DNA of 64,000 nt, taken from the NCBI RefSeq assembly GCF_001877035.1, contig NZ_CP015756.1, forward strand, positions 4,696,575 to 4,760,574, given 5' to 3'. The notes beneath the pieces were generated by a model. That model saw only the letters and a list, made by a program, of their open reading frames with translations. It had not been told where the DNA came from and searched no databases. Positions within the stretch are counted from its first letter, which is position 1. Each line of letters opens with the position of its first letter. Both the position numbers and the translations under genes were made by a program. Source of the DNA: Clostridium estertheticum subsp. estertheticum. GTDB lineage: Bacteria; Bacillota; Clostridia; Clostridiales; Clostridiaceae. This document shows positions 42,277-52,524 of the stretch, piece after piece.

Positions 42277-44181
42277 TTACGTTAATGAAAATACTAATTT
42301 CATTAATTCTTCTATGTTTGAAGCAGTTTTAGTTTCAATATCCTTAAGGCCCGTAGGTACTTCTTTTTCATTATCACTAGGAAGTATAACTAGCTTAATG
42401 CCTTTTCTTCTTGCACCATAAATCTTTTCAAATATTCCGCCTACTGGTTTTATAATTCCTCTTAGAGATATTTCCCCTGTTACTGCAATGTCCTGCCTTA
42501 AAGGTTTATCTAAAAGTGAACTAATTATACATACGGTTATAGCAGCACCTGCAGATGGTCCATCAATTTTGCCTCCACCTACTATATTTACATGTATATC
42601 ATAATCATTAATATCTTTATTAGTCATTTTTCTTATTACTGATGCAGCATTAAACACTGAGTCCTTAGCCATGCTTCCAGCCGTATCATTAAACCTTACA
42701 TGACCTTTACCTTTTTCCTTGGCTTCAAATACCGATGTTTCTATTTCTATAGTCGACCCTATATACCCAGATACTCCAAGTCCATATATATGCCCAACTT
42801 CAGCTTTAACATCTTTATCTAATTCCTCATATGGAAACAATCTACTTATAGATATGACTTCTAGCAAATCTTTCATATCAATTCTAACTTTAGACTCATC
42901 CACTAGTTCACTATTATGCAATACATATCCATAGGCATCTGCTAAAATGTTTATAGCCTTTCTTCCTTCTATAGTATATCTACCAATAGTTTTAGCAACC
43001 CCATCTTCTATTTCAACTTCTAATTTAGAAGCAGCATTTACTACTATATTTTCTATGTCCGTCGCAGCTAAAGGCTCAAAATAAACCTCAGTACATCTTG
43101 ATCTTAATGCTGGATTTATTTCAGATGGTTCTTTGGTAGTTGCTCCTATTAAAACAAAATCTGCCGGCGCACCTTTATCAAATAAATATTTTATATATTT
43201 AGGTGTATTTTCATCTTCAGGATCATAATAAGATGATGAAAACTCAACTCTCTTATCCTCAAGAACTTTAAGCAACTTATTTTGAAGAATACTATCAAGT
43301 TCACCTATTTCATCAATAAATAAAACTCCTCCATGAGCTTCTGTTACAAGCCCTGGCTTTGGTTCAGGTATTCCACCCTCAGCTAAATCTCTTTTACTTC
43401 CCTGATATATCGGATCATGAACTGAACCTAATAGTGGATTTGTTATTTCTCTTGGATCCCACCTAAGCGTTGTGCCATCTACTTCTACAAACTTAGCCTC
43501 TTTATCATAAATAGTATAACTTAGTTTTTTTGCTTCTTCAAGCGCAAGTCTTGCGGCCGTAGTCTTACCAACTCCTGGTGGTCCATAAAGAATAATATGT
43601 TGGGGATATGGCGATGCCATCTTAGATAACAAAGATTTTATAGCTCTTTCTTGCCCAACTATTTCGCTAAAACTCTCTGGTCTTAACATTGCTTGTATAT
43701 TTTTAGTAAGCTTTCTGCTATCAAGTGCTTTTAGGTCATCATATTTCTTAAGTGTTTTAGCATTTTCGGGACCCTTTTGTTTCTTAATTATCCCTAGTCT
43801 AACTTCATCAATATATTTATCTTGTTTCTCCATTAGATTTTTTTCAACTTCTGCTTCAATCTTGTTTTGCACATATCTTTTGGCTATTTCATCAGTTAAC
43901 CATACATTGGTGCTATCTAACACCTCTTGTATATTTTTTTCATTAGGAATCATATCTATTCCCTTACCATTGCTGATAATTTTATTTAAAGCATATAATC
44001 TTCTATATACGTCTTCGCTTTTTATATGTTTTTGAAGTTTAAATTTTATAGTTTTAGCCTTAATACTGCCTTCATCTATTACATTCCTCATTATTTCATA
44101 CAAAACGTCGATTTGTGTATCTAATGGCAATTCATCCTTTATTAACTGTTCTGCATTTTTATCTTCGTATAATATCTTCAA
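42277..44181 (-). CDS. lonB: LonB-type ATP-dependent protease
   Basis: A 634-residue single-chain AAA+ protease. Walker A is GPPGVGKT (200-207), Walker B VLFIDE (286-291). The Lon peptidase domain at the C-terminus has the catalytic S543 (DGPSAGAA) and K586 (GGIFEKIYGA). It lacks the large substrate-binding N-domain of LonA. The AAA part contains the insertion typical of the LonB/LonC-like forms related to sporulation LonB of Bacillus. The start is TTG at 44181 with AAGGCG 8 nt upstream. It follows rplI and may be co-transcribed with it. Confidence 0.92.
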   Translation of the reverse strand: MKILYEDKNAEQLIKDELPLDTQIDVLYEIMRNVIDEGSIKAKTIKFKLQKHIKSEDVYRRLYALNKIISNGKGIDMIPNEKNIQEVLDSTNVWLTDEIAKRYVQNKIEAEVEKNLMEKQDKYIDEVRLGIIKKQKGPENAKTLKKYDDLKALDSRKLTKNIQAMLRPESFSEIVGQERAIKSLLSKMASPYPQHIILYGPPGVGKTTAARLALEEAKKLSYTIYDKEAKFVEVDGTTLRWDPREITNPLLGSVHDPIYQGSKRDLAEGGIPEPKPGLVTEAHGGVLFIDEIGELDSILQNKLLKVLEDKRVEFSSSYYDPEDENTPKYIKYLFDKGAPADFVLIGATTKEPSEINPALRSRCTEVYFEPLAATDIENIVVNAASKLEVEIEDGVAKTIGRYTIEGRKAINILADAYGYVLHNSELVDESKVRIDMKDLLEVISISRLFPYEELDKDVKAEVGHIYGLGVSGYIGSTIEIETSVFEAKEKGKGHVRFNDTAGSMAKDSVFNAASVIRKMTNKDINDYDIHVNIVGGGKIDGPSAGAAITVCIISSLLDKPLRQDIAVTGEISLRGIIKPVGGIFEKIYGARRKGIKLVILPSDNEKEVPTGLKDIETKTASNIEELMKLVFSLT

Positions 44182-44251
44182 ACTTAATACGCCTTAATAA
44201 ATTGTATTATCATTTATTTACTAAAGCGTTACCTCCCTTCGTTTTATATGA

Positions 44252-44695
44252 TTATTCCTCACAAACAAGAACTTTAATTTTAGTAGATATTTCTGGATAT
44301 ATTTTAATCTCTACATCATAAGTTCCTAATAATTTTATTGTATCTGTTACTACTTTCTTTTTATCAATATCTAAATTACATTGCTTATTTAATGCTGAAG
44401 CTATATCTTTACTTGTAATTGCTCCAAAAAGTTTTCCATTTTCCCCTGCTTTACCAATTATCTTAACTACTTTATCTTTAAGTGCATTTGCTATATTTTG
44501 TGCATCCTCAATTTCGGATGTTTTCTTTTTTCTTTCTATATCGTTCTTCTTATTTAGTATATGCATATTAGGATCAGTAGCTTCCTCTGCTAATTTCCTT
44601 GGAAATAAATAATTCCTCGCATATCCATCTGCAGCGTTTACTACATCACCCTTTTTACCCATACTTTTAATATCTTTTAATAATATAATTTTCAT
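44252..44695 (-). CDS. rplI: 50S ribosomal protein L9
   Basis: 147 residues. The N-terminal domain ([32 protein letters not shown], quoted in part as [13 protein letters not shown] and [13 protein letters not shown]) and the long connecting helix followed by the C-terminal domain with [13 protein letters not shown] are standard. Its ATG shares one base with the gdpP stop (TAATG), so the two are coupled. Ribosome site GGAGGATG lies inside gdpP. Confidence 0.97.
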   Translation of the reverse strand: MKIILLKDIKSMGKKGDVVNAADGYARNYLFPRKLAEEATDPNMHILNKKNDIERKKKTSEIEDAQNIANALKDKVVKIIGKAGENGKLFGAITSKDIASALNKQCNLDIDKKKVVTDTIKLLGTYDVEIKIYPEISTKIKVLVCEE

Positions 44696-46695
44696 TATTT
44701 TTCATCCTCCTTTAAATATTTTTCTATAGCTTCCTCTAATTTATCTACTACTTCGGAAAGTTTCATCGAAGTAAATTTTGTGCCAGCCATAGTCATGTGT
44801 CCGCCTCCACCTAATGTTTCTAGTATTAACTGTACATTTATTTTTCCAAGAGACCTTCCACTAATAAATATTTCATCTTCTACTTTAACAATAACAAATG
44901 ATGCTTCAATACCCGTAATATTTAGAAGTTCATCGGCAGCCTGAGCCGCAACTACTGTATCTTGTATTTCTTCTGGGCAAACTGCTATCGCAATTTCATT
45001 TTTAATCTCTGCAGATCTTATAATATCAGCTCTTTTTAAGAAAACATTTAAATCATCAGAAAACATTTTTTTAACATCCATAGTATCTGCACCATGACGC
45101 CTTAAGAATGCTGCTGCTTCAAAGGTTCTAACTCCTGTTTTAAAACAAAAATTCTTTGTATCTACACATATTCCAGCTAAAAGGCTTACCGCTTCTATAT
45201 GCCTAAGAGATGGCTTATCTACCATATATTGAATCATTTCAGTCACTAATTCGGCGGTAGATGATGCGTATGTTTCCATATAACTAAGAACTGCACCTTG
45301 TATAAAATCTTGTGCCTTTCTATGATGATCAATTATAACTACTTTCTCAACTTCTTTAACTATTTCTAAATTCTGTACATGACTTGCATTATGGACATCT
45401 ACTAATATAAGTAGACTATTTGAATTTTTAACATTTTTAAATCTTTCACCAGTTATAAAGGTATTTCTGTACTGCTCATCATCAAGTATTATATCCATCA
45501 TACTTTTTATTCCACTATTTATTCCTTCAAGGATAATATAGCACTCTTTGTCTAAACTCTTAATAACGCTATATAAACCAATAGCCGCACCTAAACAATC
45601 AGGATCAGCATTTTTATGGCCCATGATAAAAATTATATTGCTCTCATTTACTAAATCCATTAATGCATGAGCTATAACTCTTGCACGGACTTTGGTTCTC
45701 TTCTCAACTTCTTTTGTTTTACCACCAAAGAAAGATAATTTATCACCTTTTTTTACAACTACTTGATCACCACCACGACCCAACGCAAGTTCTTTCGCAG
45801 AAGTCGCGAATTCATAATTCTTAAGTGGTGTATCTTCGCCTCTTCCTACGCCTATACTTAAAGTAACTGCAAGTTTATTACCATTCCTTATATCGCGAAC
45901 ACTATCTAATATGTCAAATTTCTTTTCTATTTCTTTTTCAATGTACTTATCTTGAACTATAATAACATACTTATTAGATGTATACTTCTTTACCATAGCA
46001 TTAACACTCTGACTATAGCTATTTATTGTCCTCTCGATTTCAGCTACAAGCATTGGTGCTTTATCTTCTTCTGTAGTTTTTATAACATCATCAAGGTTGT
46101 CAACCTCCACAAGCATTATACTTTCACGGTCACCATTAATACCATTAATAAGATTAGTTTTTTCAGTTATATCATAAAAATATAAGAGCATAATCTTATC
46201 TTTAACATTTTTATTCTCATTTGTATCCACAATATTTGTGTAGATTTCATAACATTTATTTTTTATTTTAATGTTTGGAAATATATTCTTTTTACCCTCT
46301 AAAACTTGTTTTAAATTAAGTTCCTTTATTATGTCCCTAATATTTTTGTTTAAAAGATCTTCCCCTTCGAGCATTGTTGTTACACTTTGATTGTACCATA
46401 AAACGTTTCCCGTATACCCAATTATTATTAATGGAAAGGGAAGTTTTACTAAAGTGCTTGTAGTTGCTATATCCAGTTTAGATGAAAAATTTTCGATAAA
46501 TATCTTCCATTCATTTTTTTTAATTTTAGAATTGTATATATTATACACTACAAGCATTGCGTATAAACCAAGCGCTACAAGTCCCACCTGAAAATGCCCA
46601 TAATAAAATATTATATATATGAGTATGGCCATGGTCACCATATATATTTTATTATTAACATTAAAATAATTATATTTGTTATCCATAATTAGCAC
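44695..46695 (-). CDS. gdpP: Cyclic-di-AMP phosphodiesterase GdpP
   Basis: A 666-residue membrane enzyme that degrades c-di-AMP. Two membrane helices (about 15-32 and 34-50) are followed by a degenerate PAS domain (about 75-165), a degenerate GGDEF domain in which GRGGDQVVV replaces the GGDEF loop (about 185-315), and the DHH/DHHA1 phosphodiesterase part (about 335-660). Metal ligands are seen in [17 protein letters not shown] and [11 protein letters not shown], and [10 protein letters not shown] is in DHHA1. It sits between the DUF2232 membrane protein and rplI, the same order as in Bacillus. Confidence 0.95.
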   Translation of the reverse strand: MLIMDNKYNYFNVNNKIYMVTMAILIYIIFYYGHFQVGLVALGLYAMLVVYNIYNSKIKKNEWKIFIENFSSKLDIATTSTLVKLPFPLIIIGYTGNVLWYNQSVTTMLEGEDLLNKNIRDIIKELNLKQVLEGKKNIFPNIKIKNKCYEIYTNIVDTNENKNVKDKIMLLYFYDITEKTNLINGINGDRESIMLVEVDNLDDVIKTTEEDKAPMLVAEIERTINSYSQSVNAMVKKYTSNKYVIIVQDKYIEKEIEKKFDILDSVRDIRNGNKLAVTLSIGVGRGEDTPLKNYEFATSAKELALGRGGDQVVVKKGDKLSFFGGKTKEVEKRTKVRARVIAHALMDLVNESNIIFIMGHKNADPDCLGAAIGLYSVIKSLDKECYIILEGINSGIKSMMDIILDDEQYRNTFITGERFKNVKNSNSLLILVDVHNASHVQNLEIVKEVEKVVIIDHHRKAQDFIQGAVLSYMETYASSTAELVTEMIQYMVDKPSLRHIEAVSLLAGICVDTKNFCFKTGVRTFEAAAFLRRHGADTMDVKKMFSDDLNVFLKRADIIRSAEIKNEIAIAVCPEEIQDTVVAAQAADELLNITGIEASFVIVKVEDEIFISGRSLGKINVQLILETLGGGGHMTMAGTKFTSMKLSEVVDKLEEAIEKYLKEDEK

Positions 46696-46700
46696 CCCAA

Positions 46701-47708
46701 TTATTTTCTTCTGATTCTATATGGATCAAGCTTTCTAAAATCAAAAGCCATTTCCATGAGTCCTATTGAAAAGTAAATATCGCTTAGAGGAGAAATCATA
46801 GTTAAACCTAAAATCAATATTACTATTGGTTTAGATAATTTCTTTTTCACTCTTAAATAATATGTACTTGCCGCAAGTCCATTTACAATAAATATAATTT
46901 GCACCAGAAACTGAGAAGAACTTCGTATATACTTCCCACCAGTTATATTCTTTGATGCAAGAATTATACCTATACATACCATCCCTATTAAAACAGCACC
47001 TACTATGTTAGAAACACAAATTTTGCTAAAAGGTAATACTGGCTCCATCTTATAGTTTAGCTTGTTTAGTATCGCTCTAGACACTATATAATTCAAATAA
47101 GCTGATATTAATGAGTTTATAAAAATAACTGCTGGTATTATCGCCAAAAATAAAGCAACATCCCATTTATTTATCATGTCATAACTTCTATTTAAAACCT
47201 CCAATTGATTAGGAGTAATACCATTTTGCATATAAGTATTTTTTGCTCCATCAAGTGAAATTTTCATCGCTTGCTTTATAGCACCAATGAATTTAGAACT
47301 AAAATCCATAAAATTTATTTTTGCTATGAATGACAAAGAAAAAGCTATTGTTAGTACATTTGATATTGAACATGCTATAGTTAAAAATAATAAGGTTATA
47401 GATGGCCCTTTACTTTTCTTAACACAATAACCAAGTACTATGCCAATAATGATACAAGGTATAGCTGCATATATTGCCCTTATTGGATTAAATAATATAG
47501 ATGTTAAAATTATGCTGAGGAATATAGCAGTAACCGTCACCTTCATATTATACCTTATATAAAGTATTGCCACAGGAATTGGTAATATTAATGTTCCTAT
47601 AAATGATACTATTGGCAAGTAGCTCGTTAAAATCATTATTATCGAAATTATAACAGATATAAGAGCGGCCTCTACAATAGCCTTTGTACTATAATTTTTA
47701 TTCTCCAT
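46701..47708 (-). CDS. DUF2232 (YybS-like) membrane protein
   Basis: A polytopic membrane protein of about 335 residues with eight or so helices. Members of this family nearly always lie next to gdpP and rplI, as here, which suggests a shared envelope or c-di-AMP-linked job, but no activity is established. I choose the ATG at 47708 because GGAGG lies 5 nt upstream; the ATG at 47720 is an alternative. Five bp separate it from gdpP. Confidence 0.85.
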   Translation of the reverse strand: MENKNYSTKAIVEAALISVIISIIMILTSYLPIVSFIGTLILPIPVAILYIRYNMKVTVTAIFLSIILTSILFNPIRAIYAAIPCIIIGIVLGYCVKKSKGPSITLLFLTIACSISNVLTIAFSLSFIAKINFMDFSSKFIGAIKQAMKISLDGAKNTYMQNGITPNQLEVLNRSYDMINKWDVALFLAIIPAVIFINSLISAYLNYIVSRAILNKLNYKMEPVLPFSKICVSNIVGAVLIGMVCIGIILASKNITGGKYIRSSSQFLVQIIFIVNGLAASTYYLRVKKKLSKPIVILILGLTMISPLSDIYFSIGLMEMAFDFRKLDPYRIRRK

Positions 47709-47723
47709 CTTATCCTCCATTAC

Positions 47724-48038
47724 TTATCGACCCTTTAAATGCGTATAGAGTTTACTTAAGTCCTTTCCTTCCTTTTCTATATTATCTCCCTCAACGATTC
47801 CCACCTTTAGCTTCTTTTTCATGCTCTCATCCACTTCAATATTCGAATATCCTAACCTTTCACCTAATATATATAAAAGTATTATCGCCCCTGAAATGCA
47901 ATCTAGTATGGCATCTTGAGCAACATTACTTCCTTTACTTAGCAATTTGAAGAAATCACCTATTATACATAATAGCTCAGCCTTCAGACCTTCAATTAAC
48001 TTAACATTAGACATTATATTAAAATCATCCCTTTTCAT
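47724..48038 (-). CDS. MazG-like family protein
   Basis: A 104-residue helical protein. The sequence LIEGLKAELLCIIGDFFKLL, with Glu residues in a helical pattern, and the LYILGERLGYSNIEVDESM ending fit the small MazG-like/dUTPase-related family commonly found upstream of DUF2232 in clostridia. The canonical EExxE metal motif of true MazG pyrophosphohydrolases is weak here, so enzyme activity is doubtful. It is the first gene of the mazG-DUF2232-gdpP-rplI operon. Confidence 0.65.
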   Translation of the reverse strand: MKRDDFNIMSNVKLIEGLKAELLCIIGDFFKLLSKGSNVAQDAILDCISGAIILLYILGERLGYSNIEVDESMKKKLKVGIVEGDNIEKEGKDLSKLYTHLKGR

Positions 48039-48286
48039 AGTATATCATCTCCCCTTGTAGGCTTATGCTTATAATTCTATTTTAGTTAGTTTTCTATATT
48101 TATGCAACTAAAGTTTGCTTCTATATTAACAACATCCAATATTTGCATGTTTACATTTTATGGGTTGCAATTATAAGTATACTACAAATTACACTTGATG
48201 ATATATAATTTTGCATTTATATTTTCATTATTAATTAAAATATTTGATTTAACGGCATTTTAGAGACCCTGGAGATTACTTAACTT
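48039..48286. other. Intergenic region with no recognisable gene
   Basis: AT-rich sequence between the mazG-like operon start and the terminator of the rpsF operon. It should contain the promoter of the gdpP operon; no convincing boxes were identified. Confidence 0.4.
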
Positions 48287-48324
48287 TAAAAAAATAAAAG
48301 CAGCCACCTTAAGGCGCTGCTTTT
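48287..48324 (-). terminator. Terminator of the rpsF-ssb-rpsR operon
   Basis: AAAAGCAGC (48296-48304) pairs with GCTGCTTTT (48316-48324), with an inner CCTTAAGG. The minus strand continues ATTTTTTT. Confidence 0.85.
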
Positions 48325-48352
48325 GGTCATTTATTATGTATAGAAAATTTTT

Positions 48353-48616
48353 CTATTCAGTAGTAAATGGTAGTAATGCTATATTTCTTGCTCTTTTTAT
48401 AGATACAGTAAGCATTCTTTGATGTTTTGCACAGTTTCCAGAAATTCTTCTAGGAAGAATCTTTCCTCTTTCTGTAACATATTTTCTTAATTTATTTATG
48501 TCTTTATAGTCGATTGCAGTTGCCTTATCCATACAGAAAGCACAAACTTTTCTTTTCATTCTCTTTCTGTTACCACCGGCACCGCCGCCGCTTCTTTTAT
48601 GATCATTCATAGCCAT
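48353..48616 (-). CDS. rpsR: 30S ribosomal protein S18
   Basis: 87 residues. A Gly-rich N-terminal extension precedes [21 protein letters not shown], then [21 protein letters not shown], the core of S18. Two cysteines in the first motif (CAFC) mark the zinc-containing C+ form. Last gene of the rpsF-ssb-rpsR operon, 25 bp after ssb, with a GGAGGG ribosome site. Confidence 0.97.
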   Translation of the reverse strand: MAMNDHKRSGGGAGGNRKRMKRKVCAFCMDKATAIDYKDINKLRKYVTERGKILPRRISGNCAKHQRMLTVSIKRARNIALLPFTTE

Positions 48617-48641
48617 TGTTTTTTTCCCTCCTTACCTAATA

Positions 48642-49082
48642 TTAGAATGGTATATCTCCATCATCAATTGGTGTTATATCGCTAGCACTTCCAAAATCAT
48701 TAGATTTAGTATTTGCTTCGCTACTATTTCCACCTTGATTAGTATTCGTGTCTGACGATTTATTTCCTCCCCATTCAAGGAAGTCAACTTCATCAGCAAT
48801 TACTTCAGTAACATATCTCCTAGTTCCATCTTTAGCCTCATAATTTCTAGTTTGAATGTTTCCAGAGACACTTAAAAGCTTACCTTTACTCATGTAATTA
48901 GCAGTAGCTTCGGCTTGCTTTCCAAATACCACTATCGGTATAAAGTCTGCATCTGGTTGACCTTCTCTTTTAAATCTTCTATTAACGGCTACAGTGAAAG
49001 TGGCTACAGCTGTTCCTGTTCCTTGAGCGAATTTAAGCTCAGGATCTTTTGTTAATCTACCAACTAAAACAACTTTATTCAT
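48642..49082 (-). CDS. ssb: Single-stranded DNA-binding protein
   Basis: 146 residues with an OB-fold (about 1-108; MNKVVLVGRLTKDPELK start, DFIPIVVFGKQAE core) and a disordered Asn/Ser-rich linker that ends in the acidic tail DDGDIPF, which recruits replication proteins. Located between rpsF and rpsR, the usual arrangement. Confidence 0.97.
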   Translation of the reverse strand: MNKVVLVGRLTKDPELKFAQGTGTAVATFTVAVNRRFKREGQPDADFIPIVVFGKQAEATANYMSKGKLLSVSGNIQTRNYEAKDGTRRYVTEVIADEVDFLEWGGNKSSDTNTNQGGNSSEANTKSNDFGSASDITPIDDGDIPF

Positions 49083-49093
49083 AAAAACACCAC

Positions 49094-49381
49094 CTATTTT
49101 TCTGGATTTATTATGATATGTCTTATAACACTGTCAGTAATTCTGAATACTCTATCTAATTCTTTAGGTAATTCTGGATTTGCATTGAAATTGATTAATG
49201 TATAGTGACCTTCACCAACTTTTTGTATTTCATAAGCTAGTTTTCTTTTGCCCCACGCATCAACATTTTCAACTTCTCCACCATTATTTTCTATTACACC
49301 TTTAAACTTTTCAACGTTAGCTTTAACAGCTTCTTCGTCTAATGAAGGATGTAATATGAATATAGTTTCATATTTTCTCAT
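49094..49381 (-). CDS. rpsF: 30S ribosomal protein S6
   Basis: 95 residues from the ATG at 49381 (MRKYETIFILHPSLDEE), which has AGGAGG 8 nt upstream. The GTG at 49390 lies inside that ribosome site and is rejected. Contains the WGKRKLAYEI strand typical of S6. First gene of the operon, behind a probable S6:S18-binding leader. Confidence 0.97.
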   Translation of the reverse strand: MRKYETIFILHPSLDEEAVKANVEKFKGVIENNGGEVENVDAWGKRKLAYEIQKVGEGHYTLINFNANPELPKELDRVFRITDSVIRHIIINPEK

Positions 49382-49385
49382 TAAT

Positions 49386-49437
49386 TTCACCTCCTCCCCT
49401 CGGACTAACGGCCATGCATTGCACGGCAGGGATTACA
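49386..49437 (-). promoter_or_regulatory. Putative S6:S18 autoregulatory leader
   Basis: Just upstream of rpsF the minus strand reads TCCCTGCCGTGCAATGCATG then GCCGTTAGTCCGAGGGGAGG. An inner stem CCGTGC/GCATGG and an outer CCCT/AGGGG stem can form, the latter touching the ribosome site. The layout and the GCCGTTAGTCCGAGG strand resemble the known rpsF leader, where S6:S18 binding shuts off translation. Confidence 0.6.
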
Positions 49438-49477
49438 ATAATAGATTATATCATGTAATTTTAAAAAAATCAAGTAA

Positions 49478-49696
49478 TTATTCCTTAGCAATTCCTTTTT
49501 CTTTATTTAATGCATTTTCTTTTATTATTTTCTTTACTCCTGAGTCAAACTTAACTCTTGGAAGCATAACTATTCTCGCACACCCCAAACATTTTATTTT
49601 AATATCTGCACCGAGCCGTATTATTTCCCAGTCCTTACTCCCACAAGGGTGAACTTTTTTCATTTCAACAATATCTCCTAAATTAAATACTTTCAT
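49478..49696 (-). CDS. DUF951 family protein
   Basis: 72 residues from the ATG at 49696 (ribosome site AAGGTGG). The sequence [20 protein letters not shown], followed by [16 protein letters not shown], is the DUF951 signature, with three cysteines that could bind zinc. Found next to rpsF or parB in many Firmicutes; role unknown. Confidence 0.88.
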   Translation of the reverse strand: MKVFNLGDIVEMKKVHPCGSKDWEIIRLGADIKIKCLGCARIVMLPRVKFDSGVKKIIKENALNKEKGIAKE

Positions 49697-49761
49697 CAAA
49701 CATCCCACCTTCACTTAATTGTTAATCCATCTTTTTTAAAGCTGCATCATAATAATTTAAA

Positions 49762-50013
49762 CTATATGGTAATATTTTTTACACTTTCCCCATTCTTCAT
49801 AAAAATTTCCTTCACTTTAATGTTTTCTGCTTTTATGAGGTTAATAATACCTTGAATATCTTCTTCACATACCTTTAAACTAATTCCACAACTTTTAGTT
49901 ATATATGTTGGCGTCGGAATAACTACTACTTTAATTTGTTTTTTTACGGTTTCTCTTTCCGCTTTCATAGCTTCATGTGTATTTTGAAATGTTACTATAT
50001 AATGCTTATTCAT
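49762..50013 (-). CDS. DUF3343 protein (putative Se/S carrier-like)
   Basis: 83 residues from the ATG at 50013. The family is related to small sulfur or selenium carrier proteins. The conserved element TYITKSCGISLKV holds a single cysteine (about residue 42) in the position expected for a carrier thiol. It is divergent from a class V aminotransferase with an intergenic region of 243 bp; the pair is common in clostridia and suggests persulfide or selenide delivery. Confidence 0.8.
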   Translation of the reverse strand: MNKHYIVTFQNTHEAMKAERETVKKQIKVVVIPTPTYITKSCGISLKVCEEDIQGIINLIKAENIKVKEIFMKNGESVKNITI

Positions 50014-50256
50014 TATTTTCACCCTATTTCTTTACCTTATAGTTTATATGTTTTCTAAAGCTGTTCGGTTCATATACATATACATTTACCTAACTTTCGA
50101 TTATAATATTGTATTATATGGAAATTTGAAAATATTTATTTTTATATATAATTTTATTATAATCTATTTATAGTTTTAATTATAGGGAAACAACATCTAA
50201 ACCTTATTATTTGCAATATTTTATTTCCTATAGATATAATCAAATCGGAGGAACTT

Positions 50257-51411
50257 ATGAAAATATATTTAGATAATGCCGCAACTACATTCCCTAAGCC
50301 ACCAAAAGTATATACATCAATGATGAATTATATGATGAATATTGGATCAAATCCAGGTAGAGGCGCATCCATCACTTCTCTCGCTGGAAACAGAATTATT
50401 TTAAATTGCAGATACGCATTAATGGATTTTTTTCATTTTGATAAAGTTGAAAATGTAATTTTCACTCCAAATGTTACTACTTCATTGAATATTCTTATAA
50501 AATCTTGTGTACAAAAGGACTGGCACATAATAACTTCATCAATGGACCATAATGCTACCCTAAGACCCTTAAGTTCTCTTGCTAAGCAAGGCATAATAGA
50601 ACTAGATATAATTCCTTGTTCGAAAAATGGTTTAATCAGTGTTGATAACTTTATAAATACACTTAAACCTAATACAAAATTAGTTGTTTTATCTCAAGCA
50701 TCAAATATTATTGGGAGCATTCAGCCACTTGAGGTTATTGGCAAAATATGCAAAGACAAAGATATATATTTTATTATTGATGTCGCCCAAACTGCTGGTG
50801 TATTACCCATTGATTTCTATAAATTAAATTGTAACGCCCTAGCTTTTACAGGACATAAAAGCTTACTTGGGCCTCAAGGCACAGGCGGCTTCTTAATTGA
50901 TGATAAATTAAATGAAATATGCTCATCATTTATAGAAGGAGGCACCGGTAGTCTGTCATCCAGCATTATTCAACCAAATTTTTTACCTGATAAATTTGAG
51001 AGCGGTACATTAAATGCCCCAGGTATAGCAGGACTTTTAGAAGGTATTAATTATATTAATGACCAAGGAATAGATTCAATTCGCGAAAAAGAAGAATATT
51101 TATGTAAAAAACTTATAGATGGACTTTTAAATACTACTTCCGTTAATGTTTATGGTAATCCCTGTGCTTCTACAAGAACCTCTACAATCTCTGTCAATTC
51201 AACTAAAATCGACAATTCACAGCTTGGCTTTATACTAGATAATGAATATGGAATTACAACAAGAACTGGCCTGCACTGTGCACCACTTGCTCATGAAAGC
51301 ATTGGAACTTACCCATCTGGTACTTTAAGATTTGGCATTGGTCCCTTTAATGATACCAAAGACATTGACTATGCACTTAACTCTCTTAATTCTATTATTA
51401 GAAAGGTGTGA
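50257..51411 (+). CDS. Class V aminotransferase / cysteine desulfurase-like protein
   Basis: A 384-residue PLP enzyme of the NifS/selenocysteine lyase group. MKIYLDNAATTFPKPP opens the protein. The PLP lysine is in AFTGHKSLLGPQGTGG, and the SSMDHNATLRPL and VDVAQTAGV (IIDVAQTAG) motifs bind the cofactor. The C-terminal TRTGLHCAPLAHES supplies the catalytic cysteine and matches the desulfurase-like subgroup. With the neighbouring DUF3343 protein it probably mobilises sulfur or selenium from cysteine or selenocysteine; the acceptor is unknown. Ribosome site CGGAGG. Confidence 0.9.
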   Translation: MKIYLDNAATTFPKPPKVYTSMMNYMMNIGSNPGRGASITSLAGNRIILNCRYALMDFFHFDKVENVIFTPNVTTSLNILIKSCVQKDWHIITSSMDHNATLRPLSSLAKQGIIELDIIPCSKNGLISVDNFINTLKPNTKLVVLSQASNIIGSIQPLEVIGKICKDKDIYFIIDVAQTAGVLPIDFYKLNCNALAFTGHKSLLGPQGTGGFLIDDKLNEICSSFIEGGTGSLSSSIIQPNFLPDKFESGTLNAPGIAGLLEGINYINDQGIDSIREKEEYLCKKLIDGLLNTTSVNVYGNPCASTRTSTISVNSTKIDNSQLGFILDNEYGITTRTGLHCAPLAHESIGTYPSGTLRFGIGPFNDTKDIDYALNSLNSIIRKV

Positions 51412-51421
51412 TTTTATTTAC

Positions 51422-52474
51422 ATGGAAAACATTCTAAGAAAAATAGATAAATTAGGTATCTTCTTCCTCTTATATACATTTGTTTTTATAATTTTTTTTG
51501 GAACTATAGCCTACACGCTTCCTTTTGTATTCGCTTTTATTTTAGCCTCATTCCTTAAAAAACCGACAAGATATTTAATGGTAAATTTCAGGATAAAAAA
51601 CGCTACAGCTTCATTACTTACAACAAGCATATTCTTCACTTTTATTATCATATTATTTTCTTTAATTATCACCACTTTAACTTCAGAATCAATACAACTT
51701 GGAAAGAACATTCAATCATATATTACCTTAAACAAGCAAATTCTCTTGAATTTTTTCAATAATTTACAAAATTATTATAAAAATTTAGATCCAAGTATAA
51801 TTAGTAATATTGAATCCAATATTACTAATTATATAACTAAAACCATAAATATTGGTATGAACGCCTCCACAAAAATATTTTCACAAACTTTAGATTTTGT
51901 ATCTACCATCCCTTATGTTTTAATGGTTTTATTATTTACGCTACTTACTACATATTTTTTCACAAGAGATTTGTCGTCTTTAAATAGAAAAAACTTTAAT
52001 ATAATTCCCCCTAAAAGTGAAGATAGAATCCATTATATATTTGATGAATCAAAAAAAATGCTTAAAAACTATTTACTTTCTTACTTACTTATAATCACTA
52101 TAACATTTTTAGAAACATTAGTTGTTTTCTTAGTTTTCAAGGTAAAGTACGCTGTAACCTTAAGTATATTATGTGGCATATTTGATCTACTCCCAATTTT
52201 TGGTATAGGAGCTGTATATCTTCCCATAATAATAATATTTTTTATCTCTAGAAATGTTATTGCAGCTTTAGGCCTTCTAATATCTTATATAATTATAACT
52301 ATAATAAGACAGATTATTGAACCTAAGATTGTGTCTCAATCACTAGGTCTTCACCCAGTCGCAGTGCTCGCTGCTATCTTTATAGGGCTTAAAGCAAATG
52401 GTATTGTCGGAATATTATTTTGTATGTTTTTATTAGTCTCTTACAATATATTGAAAAAAGTTGATGTACTATAG
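51422..52474 (+). CDS. AI-2E family transporter (YtvI-like)
   Basis: A 350-residue membrane protein with about eight helices, including the family-typical C-terminal half (GIFDLLPIFGIGAVYLPI and RQIIEPKIVSQSLGLHPV). Members are putative exporters or Na+/H+-linked proteins; Bacillus YtvI acts in sporulation. The ATG at 51422 lies 10 bp after the aminotransferase stop and gives the usual length. The longer frame from 51332 overlaps the upstream gene. Confidence 0.88.
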   Translation: MENILRKIDKLGIFFLLYTFVFIIFFGTIAYTLPFVFAFILASFLKKPTRYLMVNFRIKNATASLLTTSIFFTFIIILFSLIITTLTSESIQLGKNIQSYITLNKQILLNFFNNLQNYYKNLDPSIISNIESNITNYITKTINIGMNASTKIFSQTLDFVSTIPYVLMVLLFTLLTTYFFTRDLSSLNRKNFNIIPPKSEDRIHYIFDESKKMLKNYLLSYLLIITITFLETLVVFLVFKVKYAVTLSILCGIFDLLPIFGIGAVYLPIIIIFFISRNVIAALGLLISYIIITIIRQIIEPKIVSQSLGLHPVAVLAAIFIGLKANGIVGILFCMFLLVSYNILKKVDVL

Positions 52475-52524
52475 AATATAAAACTTCCTATGTGGTTAAA
52501 ATCCAAATAGGAGGTTTTATTATT

